DNA of 64,000 nt from Cacajao melanocephalus (GCA_963573385.1 CAUYLG010071707.1:1-64000); one strand, 5' to 3'. Shown: positions 46,867 to 60,934, numbered from the stretch's first letter. The notes: a model not told the origin generated them from the sequence alone. Program-made: numbers and translations.

Positions 46867-48129
46867 CTTTTAAAATGAAGTATTCATAAATCCCATATAT
46901 TATAAACTTAAATATTCTCAAAAATTATTTTAACTTTTACAGAAATACTGATGATATTTGGTGAAACAATATATGGTACCAAATTCTATCATTATTGACT
47001 TATCAACGTACCATTGGTCCCTATCACTGTGTTGGGATTTCCTTGCTTTCTTAGACACAAGTACTGTACATGCCCACCTTCATAAAACATACAGCTAAGA
47101 GAAATGGCATACTACTTTTTTTGCATTAGGGTATTTCTCGTAATTTAAATATCTCTCATTTTCTCCTCCGATGGTTCTATGGAAGCAATTTTGATTATCA
47201 AGCAAGATTTACTCCTTTCTTCCTATCCCAATACTTTTCTAATTGAGTCACAATCATGGCACGCAGGAAGAGTATTGACTAGAGGGTGCTGTAAGTGCAG
47301 GAGGGTCTCAGAGGATCATCAGTTTCCTGGTCATACTAAGAAAATACCATAGATGATTTCAAGGAAAAAGTTCTGAGACAGGTAATAGGAATTTCTGTTG
47401 AGCGACAATAGAGAGAATAGCATAGGCCAAAAAAGAGCCATAGGAGACTTAAGTATGGGACAATGAGTAAAAAGTGATGAGTAATGTAGAATAGGTTATC
47501 AGGAGTGGTTAGAAGGGAAAGTTTAGAAAATGTCAGGTATGTAAAACAACAATCCATGACAGTGGAGTACTGTACACATTGCAGCAATGTCCACAACTGC
47601 TTAAATGTAGTGCTACAGGCTGGAAACTTGCTGCTTTTCCTAGAATATGCTAGTAATCTGATTGATTTCTTTAAGTTAGGGAAAGATGACAGATAGGAAA
47701 TGGTGTAAGATATTTAAAAAATCAGTTAATCAAACAATTCCTCCTGTGAGACCAATGATAATAACCCTGAACTGAAGAATAAAATTAATTCACCCAAAAC
47801 TCAAGTAAGAATACTTTGTGAAATTACAGCTATATAAAGGTTGTTATTTCTTCTTCATTTTTCTGTTTGATGTTCTCCTTTTGTCCAATTTCTGGTCATA
47901 TTCCTTTATTAAGGCATACAATATTGAAATACTTCAAGGTAAAATGCTAGGCCTTTTTTTTCTTTTCACTCTACCTTCTCTTTGCAGGAGACCTTCACAC
48001 AAAGCTTCAATTATTATTTATATAAATTATACTCCAAATATAGCTGCATTCCAGAAATTTGCTATGAGGTACAAGCCCATATGTCTACTTTTTTATTTTG
48101 AACTTCTACAGAGAAATGTCTGATGGATA
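46867..48129. other. Unassigned DNA
   Basis: No gene recognised. A 101-codon frame at 47818-48123 is hydrophobic and AT-driven, without domain signs. Confidence 0.4.
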
Positions 48130-48720
48130 GTTTTGTTTTTCTTGGTTGAAGATTTGTTTAACTTCTTTTATGTCTGTGTTTTATTGTTTTATTTTACTGT
48201 GGCTTATGGCTCTACATTAGGTTTTGAATTTTTCACCATTATTTCCTCAAATATTTTTCTGCCAACCTCATGTTTTCTCTAAGATTTCAATTACACATAT
48301 TAGACCAAATGATATTGTTCCAAAGCTTTCTGACTTTGTGGATTTTTAATTTTTATTTTAAAAAATTAATATATATATATTAGATAGCTTATTTGATAGA
48401 TGTAGTCCTACTTCTGAATGTTCATTGATTTGAAGTGTCCACATTCTGTTATACCCACTTAGTGAATACTTTAACTCAGATATTTTGTTCTCTAGTCTAG
48501 AAGTTTTATTTAGTCTTTTTAAAATGTTTTCAATATACCTCTTTGTTATGTCCATGTTTCCTTTTAAAATCTTGGCAAATTTATAATAACTGTTTTATAG
48601 TGTTTTTCTGCTAATTTCATCATGTCCATCACTTCTGGATTCTGTTTCTATTTTCTGATTTTTTTTTTATTGGTTGAAGATCATTATGTTCTTGCTTCAT
48701 TCAAGTCTAATAATTTTTTA

Positions 48721-49992
48721 TTAGGTGAATGCAAAAGTCATTGTAGTTTTTACATTATTGAAATTTGCAGTTTGATACTGAAATACATTCTTAAATGTGG
48801 TTGTGTTATACAGCATTTTAATGGCCATCTCTAGTTATTTTTTTTTTTTATTTTGCTAATGACATTACTTGCTGTTTATTTTAGATTATGGAAATATGTT
48901 AGAGAAAAAGCAAATTCAAGCAATTTTCTTATTTGAGTCAAAATGGGTCATGAGGGAGCAGAGACAACTTGCAACATCAACACATTTGACTCAGGAACTG
49001 GTAACGAATGTACAGTGCAGTGGTGGTTCAAGAAGTTTTGCAAAAGAGATGAAAGACCTGAAGATGAAGACGAGGAACATATTGGCCAGCCATCGGAAGT
49101 TGACAATGACCAGTTAAGAGCAATCATGGAAGCTGATTTTCTTACAACTACATGAAAAGTTGCCGAATAACTTACTGTTAACTACTCTATGGTCATTTGG
49201 CCTTTGAAGCGAATTTGGAAAGGTGAAAAAGTTCCATAAGTAGGTGCCTCATGAGTGAAGCAGAAAAAAAAATCATCGTTTGAAGTGTCATTTTCTCTTA
49301 TTCTACATAACAAGAATGAACCATTTCTTAATTGGATTGCAATGTGATCAAAAGTGGATTTTATATGACACCCACGAATGATGATTAGCTCAGTGGTTGG
49401 TCTGAGAAGCTTCAACGTACTTCCCAAAGCCAAACTTGCACCAAAAAAAGGTCATGGTCACTGTTTGGTAGCCTGCTGCTGGTCTGGTCCACTGTAGTTT
49501 TCTAAATCTTGGCAAAACCATTGCATCTGAGATGTATGCTCAGCAAATCAATGAGATTCACAAAAACTGCAACACTTGCACCTGGCATTGGTCAACAAAA
49601 AGTTCCCAATTCTTGTTCACAAAAATGTCTGACTGTATGTCTCTCAAAAACACTTCAAAGGGTGAACAAATTGGGCTCCTAAGTTTTGCCTCATCTGTCA
49701 TATTCAGCTGACTTTCCACCAATTAACTATCACTTCTTCAAGCATCTCAACAACTTTTTGCAGGGAAAACTCTTCCACAACAAGCAGGATGCAGAAAATG
49801 CTTTCCAAGAGTTCTTCAAGTCCTGAAGTATGGATTTTTATGTGACAGGAATAACAACCAACTTATTTCTTGTTGGTAAAAATGTGTTGGTTGTAATGGT
49901 TCCTATTTTGTCTGAGAAAGATGAGTTAAAGACTAGTTATAATGATTTAAAATTCATGGTCTGAAACCACAATTACTTTAGCACCAAGATAA
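48721..49992 (+). mobile_element. Hsmar1 mariner transposon, nearly full length
   Basis: It starts TTAGGTGAATGCAAAAGT and ends AATTACTTTAGCACCAAGATAA, inverted terminal repeats related to the MADE1 ends. TA dinucleotides at 48719-48720 and 49993-49994 form the target-site duplication. It is 1272 bases; the family is about 1.29 kb. A T-run near 48839-48850 has grown inside the 5' UTR. Confidence 0.95.
48888..49912 (+). pseudogene. Hsmar1 transposase pseudogene
   Basis: A mariner transposase binds the terminal repeats and cuts and pastes the element at TA sites, using a DD34D catalytic triad. This is the family captured in the SETMAR fusion gene. The N-terminal helix-turn-helix region is visible in two frames (48869-49117 and 48943-49155, including a V-Q-W-W-F-K-K-F stretch). 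At the catalytic sites, the first Asp codon survives (GAT at 49346-49348, in C-D-Q-K-W). The second is AAA (49621-49623), followed by a stop at 49630-49632. The third is AAC, Asn (49725-49727). A one-base loss near the start codon and several other indels destroy the frame. It is certainly inactive. Confidence 0.93.
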
Positions 49993-50745
49993 TATTTATT
50001 GCTAGATATTGAAATGCTATGTTGTTGAGCATTTGAATTTTATTCTCTTTTTAAAAAGGGTATTGTTTTGTTTTTCTCCTAACAATTATGTTGTGCTTGA
50101 ATCAACTTTCTATTTTCAAGGCTGGCTTTAAGCTTTTCTAGTGTGAGTATTAAGTAGCCCTTATTTATTCTGGAGCAAATTTTCACCCAGTACTAAGACA
50201 TGATCTTCATGAGGTAATCTGCAAAATATTACAAGTGTATAATGAAGTTCTTTCTCCTCTAGCTGGTCAAAAATGGAATGTCTCACAGCCACGTGTAGGC
50301 TTTTGTAATTTTTCAATTTATAGTTTTCTAGTAGTTGTTTTTGCCCCATCCCATGACCTTTCTTTCTATACATATAGTTTATTGCTCAATAACAGACTCA
50401 AAGTGACCTCCCTACAATATCTGGTGTTCTTTATATGTGTATCTTCCTTTTATATACAAGTTTCTGCCACCTTAGCCTCCTGAAATTCTGAGCTTTGTCT
50501 CCTTACCTTGGCAAAGCTTTTGAGCTCTGTCTGGGTTTCTCCTTCCTATACAACAGTGGAGAAAACCAGGGTGATTATTGGGCTCATCTCAATAGTGTCT
50601 CTTCTTTTAGGGATCACAGTTTTGTGTTGCCTTCTATTCAATGTCTGGATATAGCTTTCTTCCATATGTTTTGACTATGTTTCTAATTATTATAGCAAGA
50701 ATAAATTTCTCTTACTAGCTATAACAGTAGTGGTGAAGTTTCTTG

Positions 50746-51490
50746 ATTTAAATATATACTATATTTAGTTTAGATATTAGTTACATCAATACTAATAAGC
50801 AATAAGTTGTTCAAGTTCTTGTAATTGTTTTACATAATAGTACTTGTCAGTGTCTATCTATTTTGGCACGCATAAACAAGTTCCCTTGGAAATATTGCTA
50901 ATGTGTAGTAGTGAGAAAGGAAATTCAAGTTTAGTCTGTGTTTAAGAAGATAATCAGGGGTAAACCATAAATCAATGAACTAGTTCCCCCTACTCACCCC
51001 AAATAGGCAAAGTCTATATAGTAAGAAATTCACCTTTAAACTTTTGGAAAGAAGCAGCATTGAAAGGTGGTAGTCTCTATAAATTTTCTATAGTAGTCTC
51101 TATAGTAACACCAGGGGTGCTAGACAAAGGTTGAAGGAAGAAGGGATGTTTGAAGCAGAAGGTTAGCTCACACGTATCCACCTAATTATATGAAACTCTC
51201 CCTTAAGCAGTAATTTTGTGCCACACTGACAATTCCTATTCACACCATGGTCTGTGAGCTCTTTCACTACCTTCTCTGCGAGGAAATCAGCAGAAGTTTT
51301 GCATGGGAAATGAAGGACAGAGGCTACAGCAAAGCATAAATCTTATTGTATAATTCAGCATCACAGTCTGCCTCTGACTGCCCTGATTTTTATTCCATAG
51401 CCAACTTCCTCACTTTCACCTGCAGCTCACCACCAACATACTCAAATAAGTTAATGTCAGCTTTTTAGTTTATACTTGTGTTTTTCTCAA
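50746..51490. other. Unassigned DNA
   Basis: No gene or clear element. A short duplication TAGTCTCTATA occurs near 51070-51105. Confidence 0.4.
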
Positions 51491-51499
51491 CCTTTAAAA

Positions 51500-52215
51500 T
51501 TTTGTGTGTTGATGATGTTTTTTATTTATTTGCTACATGATTTTTTCTTGATCCTGAAATTTTTTTCATGAGAATTTTATACTAGTAACCCTATGAACTA
51601 GAATCTGAAACCTTTTAAAGATTTCTTTTTTAGCTCTATTGACTTCATAAAAGGATTATTTATATTATTAAATGAGCTCTAATGGTCCACCTTTTTCTGA
51701 AACTAACTTTTATCACTCAGCAATATCTCATGGAAATCCTGCAATTCAACTAGTATAACTTTAAATAAATACTATATAGTATTCCACTGCATTTGTGGAA
51801 CCTCGATTAACAGGAGGGCACTCTGTTTTCAGGTTTCTATAATTTTGAACATTGCCTTGATTATATTAGAGCAGTCTTTATTACTGGACCTTTTGGGTCT
51901 ATGAAGTAAAGTCTCAGGTATAAGGTTAATAAATCAAGGAATATAAATAAAGTTTAATAGATACTGCCAAATAACTTTCCAAAAAGACTAATATCATTCG
52001 TATTTCCATACTCAATATAGGAGTAGCTCTTTCATACTTCCACAGTGGTATTCTTCTATTTGAATTTTGAAATTTTGATGGATTTAAAGTAATATTTTAT
52101 AATTATTAACTATCATTTTTCTAACTACAAATGAGTTAGAGAATTTTCTCTTCATTTAGGTTTATGTGTATATGATTGTGAATTTCACATCTTTTGCCCA
52201 AAGAATCTATTTAAC
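51500..52215 (-). mobile_element. Old L1 3' region, - strand, weak
   Basis: Pieces near 51720-51870 (TAGTATTCCACTGCATTTGT) and 51965-52200 (ACTGCCAAATAACTTTCC) fit the complement of an old L1 3' region. Divergence is high. Confidence 0.5.
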
Positions 52216-53026
52216 ACACATCACCAAGGAGTACAAGAAAAAAATTTCCATGGAAAGAGATTTTTTTATGGTGATTGTATTCAAAATTACTCACAATGTC
52301 AATCTCAATTGAATTGCTTCATCAACTAATAAAATAATATTCAATTTTAGCACACATACATGCCAAATAATTTGTGAAGTTTGTTGCTAAAATTATAGCA
52401 TCTCTATCTTTAGTCTTCAGAGATTCTCACTTTTAACTGATCTGGAATGGGGACCAGAAAGATGCATTTCTAATAAGAACCTCAGATTATTCCAAATTAA
52501 CTGGACTATAGAATACATTTAGAAAAGGTAACATAATTTTTTAAAATGTTCTAAGGAGATATTTTACTCTCCAAAGTATTTTATTATTGATTTTTTAGAG
52601 GTACCTACTTGCAATACTATGACCAGATGAAACAGGACACCTGCTTCAATCTAATTATTAGGTTCTGCTTTAACAAATTTTTATAGAAATTCACAGTAAT
52701 TCCTCAAGTGGGCACATAAAAAATAAAAATTCAATCGGAAATATTTTTAAGTAATTCAATAATTCTTAAATTACATAATTAATTAAATATTTGCTAAAAA
52801 TTATATAATTTATTATAATCCACAAATATCATAATTTGAGGATTACTGAATTGTCATTTTTCATTTGTAGTCAGTTGTAACAACTTAAAGTACCTCCAAA
52901 CACATTTTAACCTCTATTTTTGCATAATTCTTCATATTTTAGGAGATGCTGCCCACCTTTATACTTACAGCTAAATGTACAAAAACATTTTTTGCAAATT
53001 AACATGGATTTTGTATAGAAGCAATG
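52216..53026. other. Unassigned AT-rich DNA
   Basis: No recognisable gene or element. Confidence 0.4.
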
Positions 53027-53545
53027 TGTATTAGTCAGGGTAATTTAAAGCAACAGAACTAATAAGATAGATGAATATACGAAGGAGAGTTTATCAGAGG
53101 AATTGACACAAAATCACAAGGTGAAGTCTCATAATTAGTCATTGGCAAACTGAGGAAGCCAGTCCAAATCCCAAAACCTCAAAAGGAGGGAAGCTGCTAG
53201 TGCAGCCTTCAGTCTCCCCTGGCAATTTACTGGTATAAGTCCAAGAGTCCAGAAGCTGAAGAACTTGGAGTCTGATATTTGGGGGCAGGAAGCATCCACC
53301 ATGGGAGAAAGATAGGGGCCAGAAGCTTCAGCCAGTCTAGTTCTTCCATGTTCCTCTGCCAGCTTTTAGCCAAGCTGCACTGGCAGCTGATTGGATGATG
53401 CCCACACAGATTGAGGGTGGGTCTGCCTTTCCCAGTCTACTGACTCAAACCTTAATCTCCTTTAGCAACACCTACACAGACACACCCACGAACAATACTT
53501 TGCATCCTTTAGCCCAATCAAGTTGACACTCTTTTAACTATCACA
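53027..53545 (-). mobile_element. ERVL-type solo LTR (MLT2-like), - strand
   Basis: It starts TGTATTAGTCAGGGTAAT and ends ACTATCACA, 519 bases. The flanks are CAATG (53022-53026) and CCATG (53546-53550), a 5-base target duplication with one change. Text through CCCAAAACCTCAAAAG and TTGAGGGTGGGTCTGCC matches the MLT2A-type LTR I recall. Confidence 0.85.
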
Positions 53546-53724
53546 CCATGTGACTTTGAATCAATGGGTTTACATGAATTTATACAAGTTATTTATCTTT
53601 AGATAGATAAACAAACAGAACTTTGAATTCAAGTAACTCTATGACAATCAATCCTCCATAACATTCTCACAAGCTTTCACAAATAACATTTTACTTTTAG
53701 AGAAAACTTTCAAAATATGTTTAT

Positions 53725-53900
53725 ATATATGATTTGTTTATCCTGAAAACTACCCCAAAAAGAAAATGTTTTAAACGGATACTCAAAGCAGCATTTTGCT
53801 CAAATCCATGCAGCTAAATTAGCTGATAGAGTTAGGACTCGAACTTAGGCTTTCTGATATCACATATGATAGTCTGTATACTACAATGCTAGAGTAACAT
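53725..53900 (-). repeat. MIR SINE, - strand
   Basis: TTTGCTCAAATCCATGCAGC, then GATAGAGTTAGGACTCGAAC and ACTACAATGCTAG, follow the reverse complement of MIR, including its box B-like region. Confidence 0.75.
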
Positions 53901-54864
53901 TCAAACAGCATTAGTTTATGGAGTTCAAAAGAAGAATTTCATAAGTTAAAAAAAAGAGAGAGTGGAGTTCATGATCAGCAAATTTGAGGATTTTAACTTA
54001 TTTCTTTGAAGAAAAGCTTTCCAGAGTCTTTAAAAAGGCTAGGCTGCATGATGAAAACACTTGTAGACATAATTCAGTAAACTTGTTTGACTAGGCCCTC
54101 CCATGTTATTAACATTGCAAGCAACCCAGGTTCCACTAAACTCAGTTTTTATAAAATTCTGATCTAGTGAAAATTAAAAAAAAAAAAAAACCTCGTGTTA
54201 CCTAAATACAAAATATTTGTATTTGCACAAGATTCTAAAAAAGAAAAAAAAATAGAACATCCAAAGTTAATTTCTTGCTGTATGTTGTGTGTTCTTTTTT
54301 TCTCTTTAATGTAATCAATGTAAGACAGTTCAGGAACCCTACAAATCTCAAAGAGGACAAACACAGTTATTTGCTATAAACATAAAAATAGGGACTCACA
54401 ACAAGGATAAAAAATTTTCTCAGCTGGCAAGCTATCCCCTAAACCCAGCTTCTACACAGTAGGCTGATGATTTTCTAAAGGGTTTCCTAAAATTTATGGT
54501 AATTATAATTTTAATGCAGAGTAGCTGAGACAGCTTTCTATAAACAACTTAAGCCTAGAAAATGAAATGGAGTTTTGATAAAACTATTTTACTTCCTACT
54601 TCAACTAATGAGACATCATCTATTTGTTTAATTCATTATTTCATTTTTAAATTTGTTACGCATTCATTCATTCATTCAACAAACTTTAAATTCATTCTTT
54701 GTTCCAGTTCCTGTGGTCAAAGTGTATTGTGTTTCCTATAAATGAAGGAATGAATTGGATTGCTTCTCATATATGATCATATCTCTCATATGACCACCTT
54801 ATACCACTTTGCTATAGCAGGAAAATTCAAGAACTTTAGTTACATGGGGAGAGAAAAATACTTC
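53901..54864. other. Unassigned DNA with a short CATT repeat
   Basis: An ATTC/CATT run at about 54660-54680 may be the end of a - strand L2 element. An A-run lies at 54177-54190. No gene. Confidence 0.4.
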
Positions 54865-55040
54865 ATTTGAAGCCATAAGACACAGATTCAAGTTCTATGT
54901 ATGGTTTGCAGTGGCTTTGTGTCAACCTATATATCTCATTTTTCTTTTTCATTGGTGAAATGGTAAAAATGATTCCCGTCCTGAAACACCAAAGGGTTGT
55001 TTTGAATATTAAATAACAATACTAGGCAAAATATAAAGCA
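54865..55040 (+). repeat. MIR SINE
   Basis: GACACAGATTCAAGTTCTAT, then GGTGAAATGGTAAAAATGAT, then GGGTTGTTTTGAATATTAAA are in MIR order. It is diverged. Confidence 0.6.
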
Positions 55041-56139
55041 ATATAGCCTTCAAAATGCCATTAAATATGTTTTTAACTTGAATCTTTTTTCATGACTACC
55101 AGAATTGAGAAGTTTTGACGGGTTGCTTCAAGTAAGTAACATATGCTCATCCCCCAACATGTGATTTGCATCCATTGATATCAGCTTAAGCAACATAAGA
55201 GCTCATAAAATGAGAAAGAAATCTTGATTAGAATATATCTTCTTGAAATAGATATAATATATTGTTTATAGATATTCTTTAGCATAAACATAGATTGCTT
55301 TGCTTTTGTGTTTCATTTTCTTTTATTCCATCTCAATGAATTTTGATCATTTGAAAAATCAGATGGCAAAACTTTTCCTTTCTTGCCTGAACAACTATTC
55401 ATCTAAGAAAATATTTTTTCAACCACTGTATAATATTGAATCACACAACAGTAAGTTCCAAATCATATATATCTCATGTAGAGTAAGCCATTTTCTTGGT
55501 ATTGGAATTTTCTTTCAAAGTATAATTTTCATGACAATTTCAAAATTCAATCTACTGGAAAACAGTCACTGCCAACAAAACAAGGTATTTCCATAAAACT
55601 GTGCATTGTTTTTGCACTAAATTCAAAGCTTTATAACCTGCAGCATCGTCACCTTCAAGCAACATTTCATGATAACTGTTACGTATAATATGTATGTGAA
55701 AATATATTTGCTTTTTTCAATTGGTATGTGTGAGTGTGTAAAACCAAAAACGGTGTACTGTAAAAGTATGACTATATTTTGTAGTTTTAATGTTTAAAAG
55801 GAACAATATGAAAACAAAATTTAATTTTTTATGTTTGCACAGCATCACTATAATATGAGGAAAATTTAAAATAAAATAATAAAAAGCAAACCCTACAAAC
55901 TTTCAACTTCTAATCCAATAATATGTTTGATGGACAGTGATGCCATTTGAAATGAGTCAGAGATAATACAGCATTTTACTCTTATTGGTAGTTCCTCAGT
56001 ATTCATTAAATTAACATCTTCTTTAAATATATTTTCTTTAATGTATGATATTGGGAAATTATCAAAAACACAGAAACTTTCTACCATAATCCCCCAACAG
56101 AGTCACTGATTTTGATAACCTTTTATTGACAAGAGTACC
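55041..56139. other. Unassigned AT-rich DNA
   Basis: No gene recognised. A 98-codon frame at 55300-55596 lacks domain features. Confidence 0.4.
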
Positions 56140-56999
56140 TTTTGTTTAAGTTCAGGAGTCCACCAGAAAAGTGCTAGTAAGCCATTCAACAAAACATCTA
56201 AAAGTAGATGCACTGCAAAGGGTGAGAATAGTTTGCCTATACCCATGTCACCCCTCCTCCAAAGAGGCACAATTTAATGCCAAGAGAGACTCTCTCAGCT
56301 GGCAATTTCTCCAGCAGGGGAAAGTGAGAGCATGGTAAGTGGGCACTCAGTACACCCTGTCATCAAGAACACTGCCCAAAATTCTTTCTCTTTCTTTCTC
56401 TACCCAAAATACTAAGGTGATTGGTAAAGCGGAGCAGTCAAGAGAAGCTGGAATTAGGAAGGAAAGGCTGTGTTACCTACTAATTCCTTTGAAGAATTCA
56501 TCAGGAAACCTTCCCGTGAGCTGTATGAGATGCCTCTGTGGATCCTACTCCCCTACCTGGCTTACAGGCACTCCAAACTCTCTATACACTTCATCTCTGC
56601 TTGATGTCAAATGAAAATATCTAGGCTGGCTCCCAAGCACATATGCATTGATTGTGAGTGCAAAAACCTTGCAGAGACAGCTGCCTCAACTTTGCAGGAT
56701 TGAGAGAAGACACACAAATGTGAGCATTTCAGACCACCATCGTAAAGCAAACATATGTGTATCTCTGAGCATCTGGCCTGGTTTTATGGCTCAAAGAGAA
56801 GACATAAAACCTTAAGATATCTCTCCCAAGAGGAAAAAGGAAGTATAGAGCAGGCATATTTATAGAAAAATCTGAGAAGCTTCAAAATCCCTAAGCAGGC
56901 TGCTTGGTAAAGTTATTACTCTCTAAGTCAGTCAGTAAATACTGGAAAAGTTGGCTACTTGTTTAAATGTGAAGAGAGAAATGTAAGACTATAAGGACC

Positions 57000-58200
57000 A
57001 GGAAAAATTAAGGAAACATGATACAATCAAATGAACACAGTTGGCTGCTGATTCAAATAAGAAAACTTTTAAAAAAGAATATGATAAGATTTCAATAACC
57101 AATCCCAAGTAAATAAAAATCTATGAATTACCTGACAAATAATTCAAAATAATTGTCCTAAGGAAGTTTAATTCGCAATAAAATATCACAGATTAAAAAA
57201 GCTCAATGAATTGAGAAATCAATACAAGAGTAAAATAGAAAGTTCACAAAGAAATATTACTTCAAACATCAACAGGAATTCTGGAACTGAATAATATAAT
57301 GATTAGGTTAAAAGTTTAATAGAGAGTGTCAATAGCAGACTTGATCAAGTAGAATAAATAACCTGTAAACTAAAGAGACGTCACATGAAAATATCTAAAC
57401 AAAGGAAAATAAAAGTAAAAAAAAGTAAAAAGAATAATAAAAGCTCAGGGGATTTATGGGATACCTGACAACTATCTTTCACATTATGAAAGTCACAGAT
57501 AGAGAAGAGAGAAAGATAAAAGAGCAGAAGGCATATTTTATAAAATAATGGTTAAAAATTTCTCAAATATGAGGACTTAATGACATCAGGTACATAAAAG
57601 TCAAAGATCTCACAACAGATTCAAACCAAAGAAGACTTCACCAACACATATTCAAGCTGTCAAAAATTAGAAACAGAATTTTGAAATCAAAAAGAAGAAG
57701 GAAACTTGTCACATATTAGGGAACTTATATGAATCTATCATCATATTTCTCAGCAGAAACCTTGCAAGCGAGAAAAGCAGCATGATATATACAAAATGCT
57801 GAAGAATAAAACTGCCAATTAGGAATACTTTATGTAGGAAATCTTCAAAAATGAAGAGGACATAAAGACTTTCTAAGGCAAACAATAACTGAGGAATTTC
57901 ATCTTCACTTGACTTGCTTGAAAGAAAAGCCAATGTAAATTCTTCAAGCTGATACAAAAGGACACTTATTAATAACCTAAAACAATATGAAAACATACAA
58001 TTACTAATAAAAGTATATAGTCAAATTGGGAATACTGTAATGCTGTAATCACAGTCTGTAAATCATTTATAGCTGTGGTATAAAAGGTAAAAGACTTAAA
58101 AATTAAAATAACTATAATAATTTGTTAATGGAACCACAATATACAAAGATGGAAATTGTGACATCAAAAATAGAATGTAGAAGGGGAAAGTAAAAGTGGA
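57000..58200 (+). pseudogene. Decayed L1 ORF1 region
   Basis: The stretch near 57200-57360 (TCTGGAACTGAATAATATAA, then GAGTGTCAATAGCAGACTTG) matches the coiled-coil part of an old L1 ORF1. The end of the region (57740-57880) resembles the C-terminal part. No frame survives. Confidence 0.65.
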
Positions 58201-59584
58201 AAATTTTATATATAGGTTATCAGCTTAAAAAATTGCTTTAACTATATTTTACATGTGCCTCATGGTAACTACAAAGCAAAAAACCTAGACAGATAAAAGA
58301 TAAACAGAAAGGAATCAAAGCATATTTACAGAAAATCATAAAATCACAAAGGAAGACAGCAAGAGAGAAGGAAAAAGAATCTAGAAAACATTTAGCAACA
58401 GTCAATAACATGGCATTAAAAGTCATAACTTATCAATAATTAAGTAGAATTTTTTTTTTAATCTGCAGACCTAAGGTGACTGAATGTTTTTCTTTTTATA
58501 AGTCTCAACCATATGCTACCTATAAGATGTTTACTTCAGGGTTAAGGCCACACATAGACCGAAAGTAAAGTGTTAGACAAAGATACTGTATGCAAACGTT
58601 AATGAAAAGACAGCAGGAGAAGCTATACTTATCTAATCCAAAAGAGACATCAAAAAGTATCATAAGAGACAAAGAAGGTCATTAGATAATTGTAAAGGGA
58701 AAAGTTTATCAGGAATATACAGCAATTCTAAATATACATGCACCTAGCATTGGAACACCATATAAAGCAAATATTAACAAATTTGAAAAAAGAAATAATC
58801 AGCAACACAATAACAGTAGAGGACTTCAGTACACCACTTTCAACAATAGACACATCATCCAGACAGAAAATCAATAGGGATACCTGAGACTTGAAAAACA
58901 ATTTAGACCTAATGGACCCAACATACATATACAGAACATTATATCAAATAGCACCAGGATATACACTGTTCTCAAGCACACGTGGAATATTTATCAGGAT
59001 AGATCATGTTAAAACCAAGTCCTAACAAATTTAAGAATATTGAAAACATCTTTGTATCCAAAATGGTATGAAACTATTAACAGCAGGACAATTGGAAAAT
59101 TCACAAATATGTGGAACATATTACTGAACCACCACAGGTCAAAAAAGAATTCAAACAGGGAAAAAGCTAAAGAAAAGTGAAAATGTAAACAAAATATAGC
59201 AAAATGTATGGGATACAGCAAAAACATCTCTAAAAGAGGGTTCCATGGCAGTAACTACCTACACAAACAAATAAGGAAAATCTCAAATTTTCAACCTAAT
59301 TTTACATATTAAGGTACTAGAAAAAAAGAGCAAATTAAGCCACAAGTTAGTTGAAGAAAGGAAATGTTAAAGATCACAGCATAAATAATGAAATATCATC
59401 TGCAAAAATAATAGAAAATATCAATGATACCAAGGGCCAGTTTTTGAGAAACTTTAGCTAGACATGATGCCAACAAATTGGATAACCAAGAGAAAATTGA
59501 TACGTTTCTTTAAAAAATGCAACCTACAGACTGAATTATAAAGAATTAGAAAGTATGAATTGACCACTAACAAGTAAGGAAATT

Positions 59585-59702
59585 GAATCAGTAACCAAAA
59601 ATCTTTTATCAAGAAAAAGTCGAGGACCTCATAGCTTGAGATGGAATCAGTAACCAAAATTCTTCTATCGAGAAAAAGTCTAAGACCTTATGGCTTCTCT
59701 GG
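59585..59702. repeat. 59-base tandem duplication, diverged
   Basis: Units at 59585-59643 and 59644-59702 share GAATCAGTAACCAAAA and AGAAAAAGTC. Only one copy is expected in L1 ORF2. The number of differences suggests an old event. Confidence 0.9.
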
Positions 59703-60633
59703 AGAATTCTACTAAACAGAATTCACCAAGTGAATTCTTCAAATTTGAGAAAGAATTTATAGCAATCTTTCTCAAATTCTACAAAAAAATTGAAGAGAGG
59801 GGACTTCTTCAAACTCTTTTTATGAGGCTACCATTCCCCTAATGTGAAAGCCAGACAAGGACACTACAAGAAAAAAAAAATGTATAAGCCAATACCTCAG
59901 ATGAACATAGGTACAAAAATCCTCAAAAAATAAATAGCAAGCTATTTTAAATAGTTCATTAAAAGGATGATACTTTGATATAGTAAAATGTATCCCTGAG
60001 ATACCAGGATGGTCCAACCTACTAAAATCAGTAAATGTGATATACCACCTTTAAAAAATGAAGGAAAATGTGTAAACACCTCAATATGTGCAGAAAAAAA
60101 AACATTTTACAAAGTTCAACATCTTCCCATGACAAAAAAAAATAAGGTTAGGAATAAAGGTGTATAGAAGGAATGTACCTCAACACAGTAAAGTCCATAT
60201 TTGAGAACCCAATAGCTAACATTGTTCTAATAGTTAATAGCTAAGAACTTTTCCTTAAAAATCAGAAACAAGACAACGATGACTACTCTTGCCACTTCTA
60301 TTCAACATATTACTGGAAATGCTACCTAGAATAATTAGATAGGTAATACAATAAATAAAAGGCAAGCAAATCAGAAAGGAAAAAGTGAAACTTTCTGTTT
60401 GCAGAATGACATCATCCTATATACAGAAAACTCTTAGTCAATGAAAAGATAATAAAACTAATTTTAAAAATTAGTAAAATTGCGGGATACAAAATTTACA
60501 TGCAAAAACTAGTTGTGCTTATTAGAGACTAATAAACTATCCAAAAATTAAATTTAAAATTTATAGCACTTACATCACCAAACCTTAGCAATAAATTTAA
60601 ACACTGAAATGAAATATATGTATAATAAAAATT

Positions 60634-60934
<301 letters not shown>

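Larger units (their letters stand above)
48130..50745 (-). mobile_element. Old L1 (L1M-type) 5' region, - strand, hosting Hsmar1
   Basis: 48130-48718 and 49995-50745 read as the complement of the same old-L1 5' region as 36400-37990 (for example ATTACACATATTAGACC near 48290, and GGGATCACAGTTTTGTGTTG with TTCAATGTCTGGATATAG near 50613-50655). The Hsmar1 copy divides it, so the L1M is older. Confidence 0.7.
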
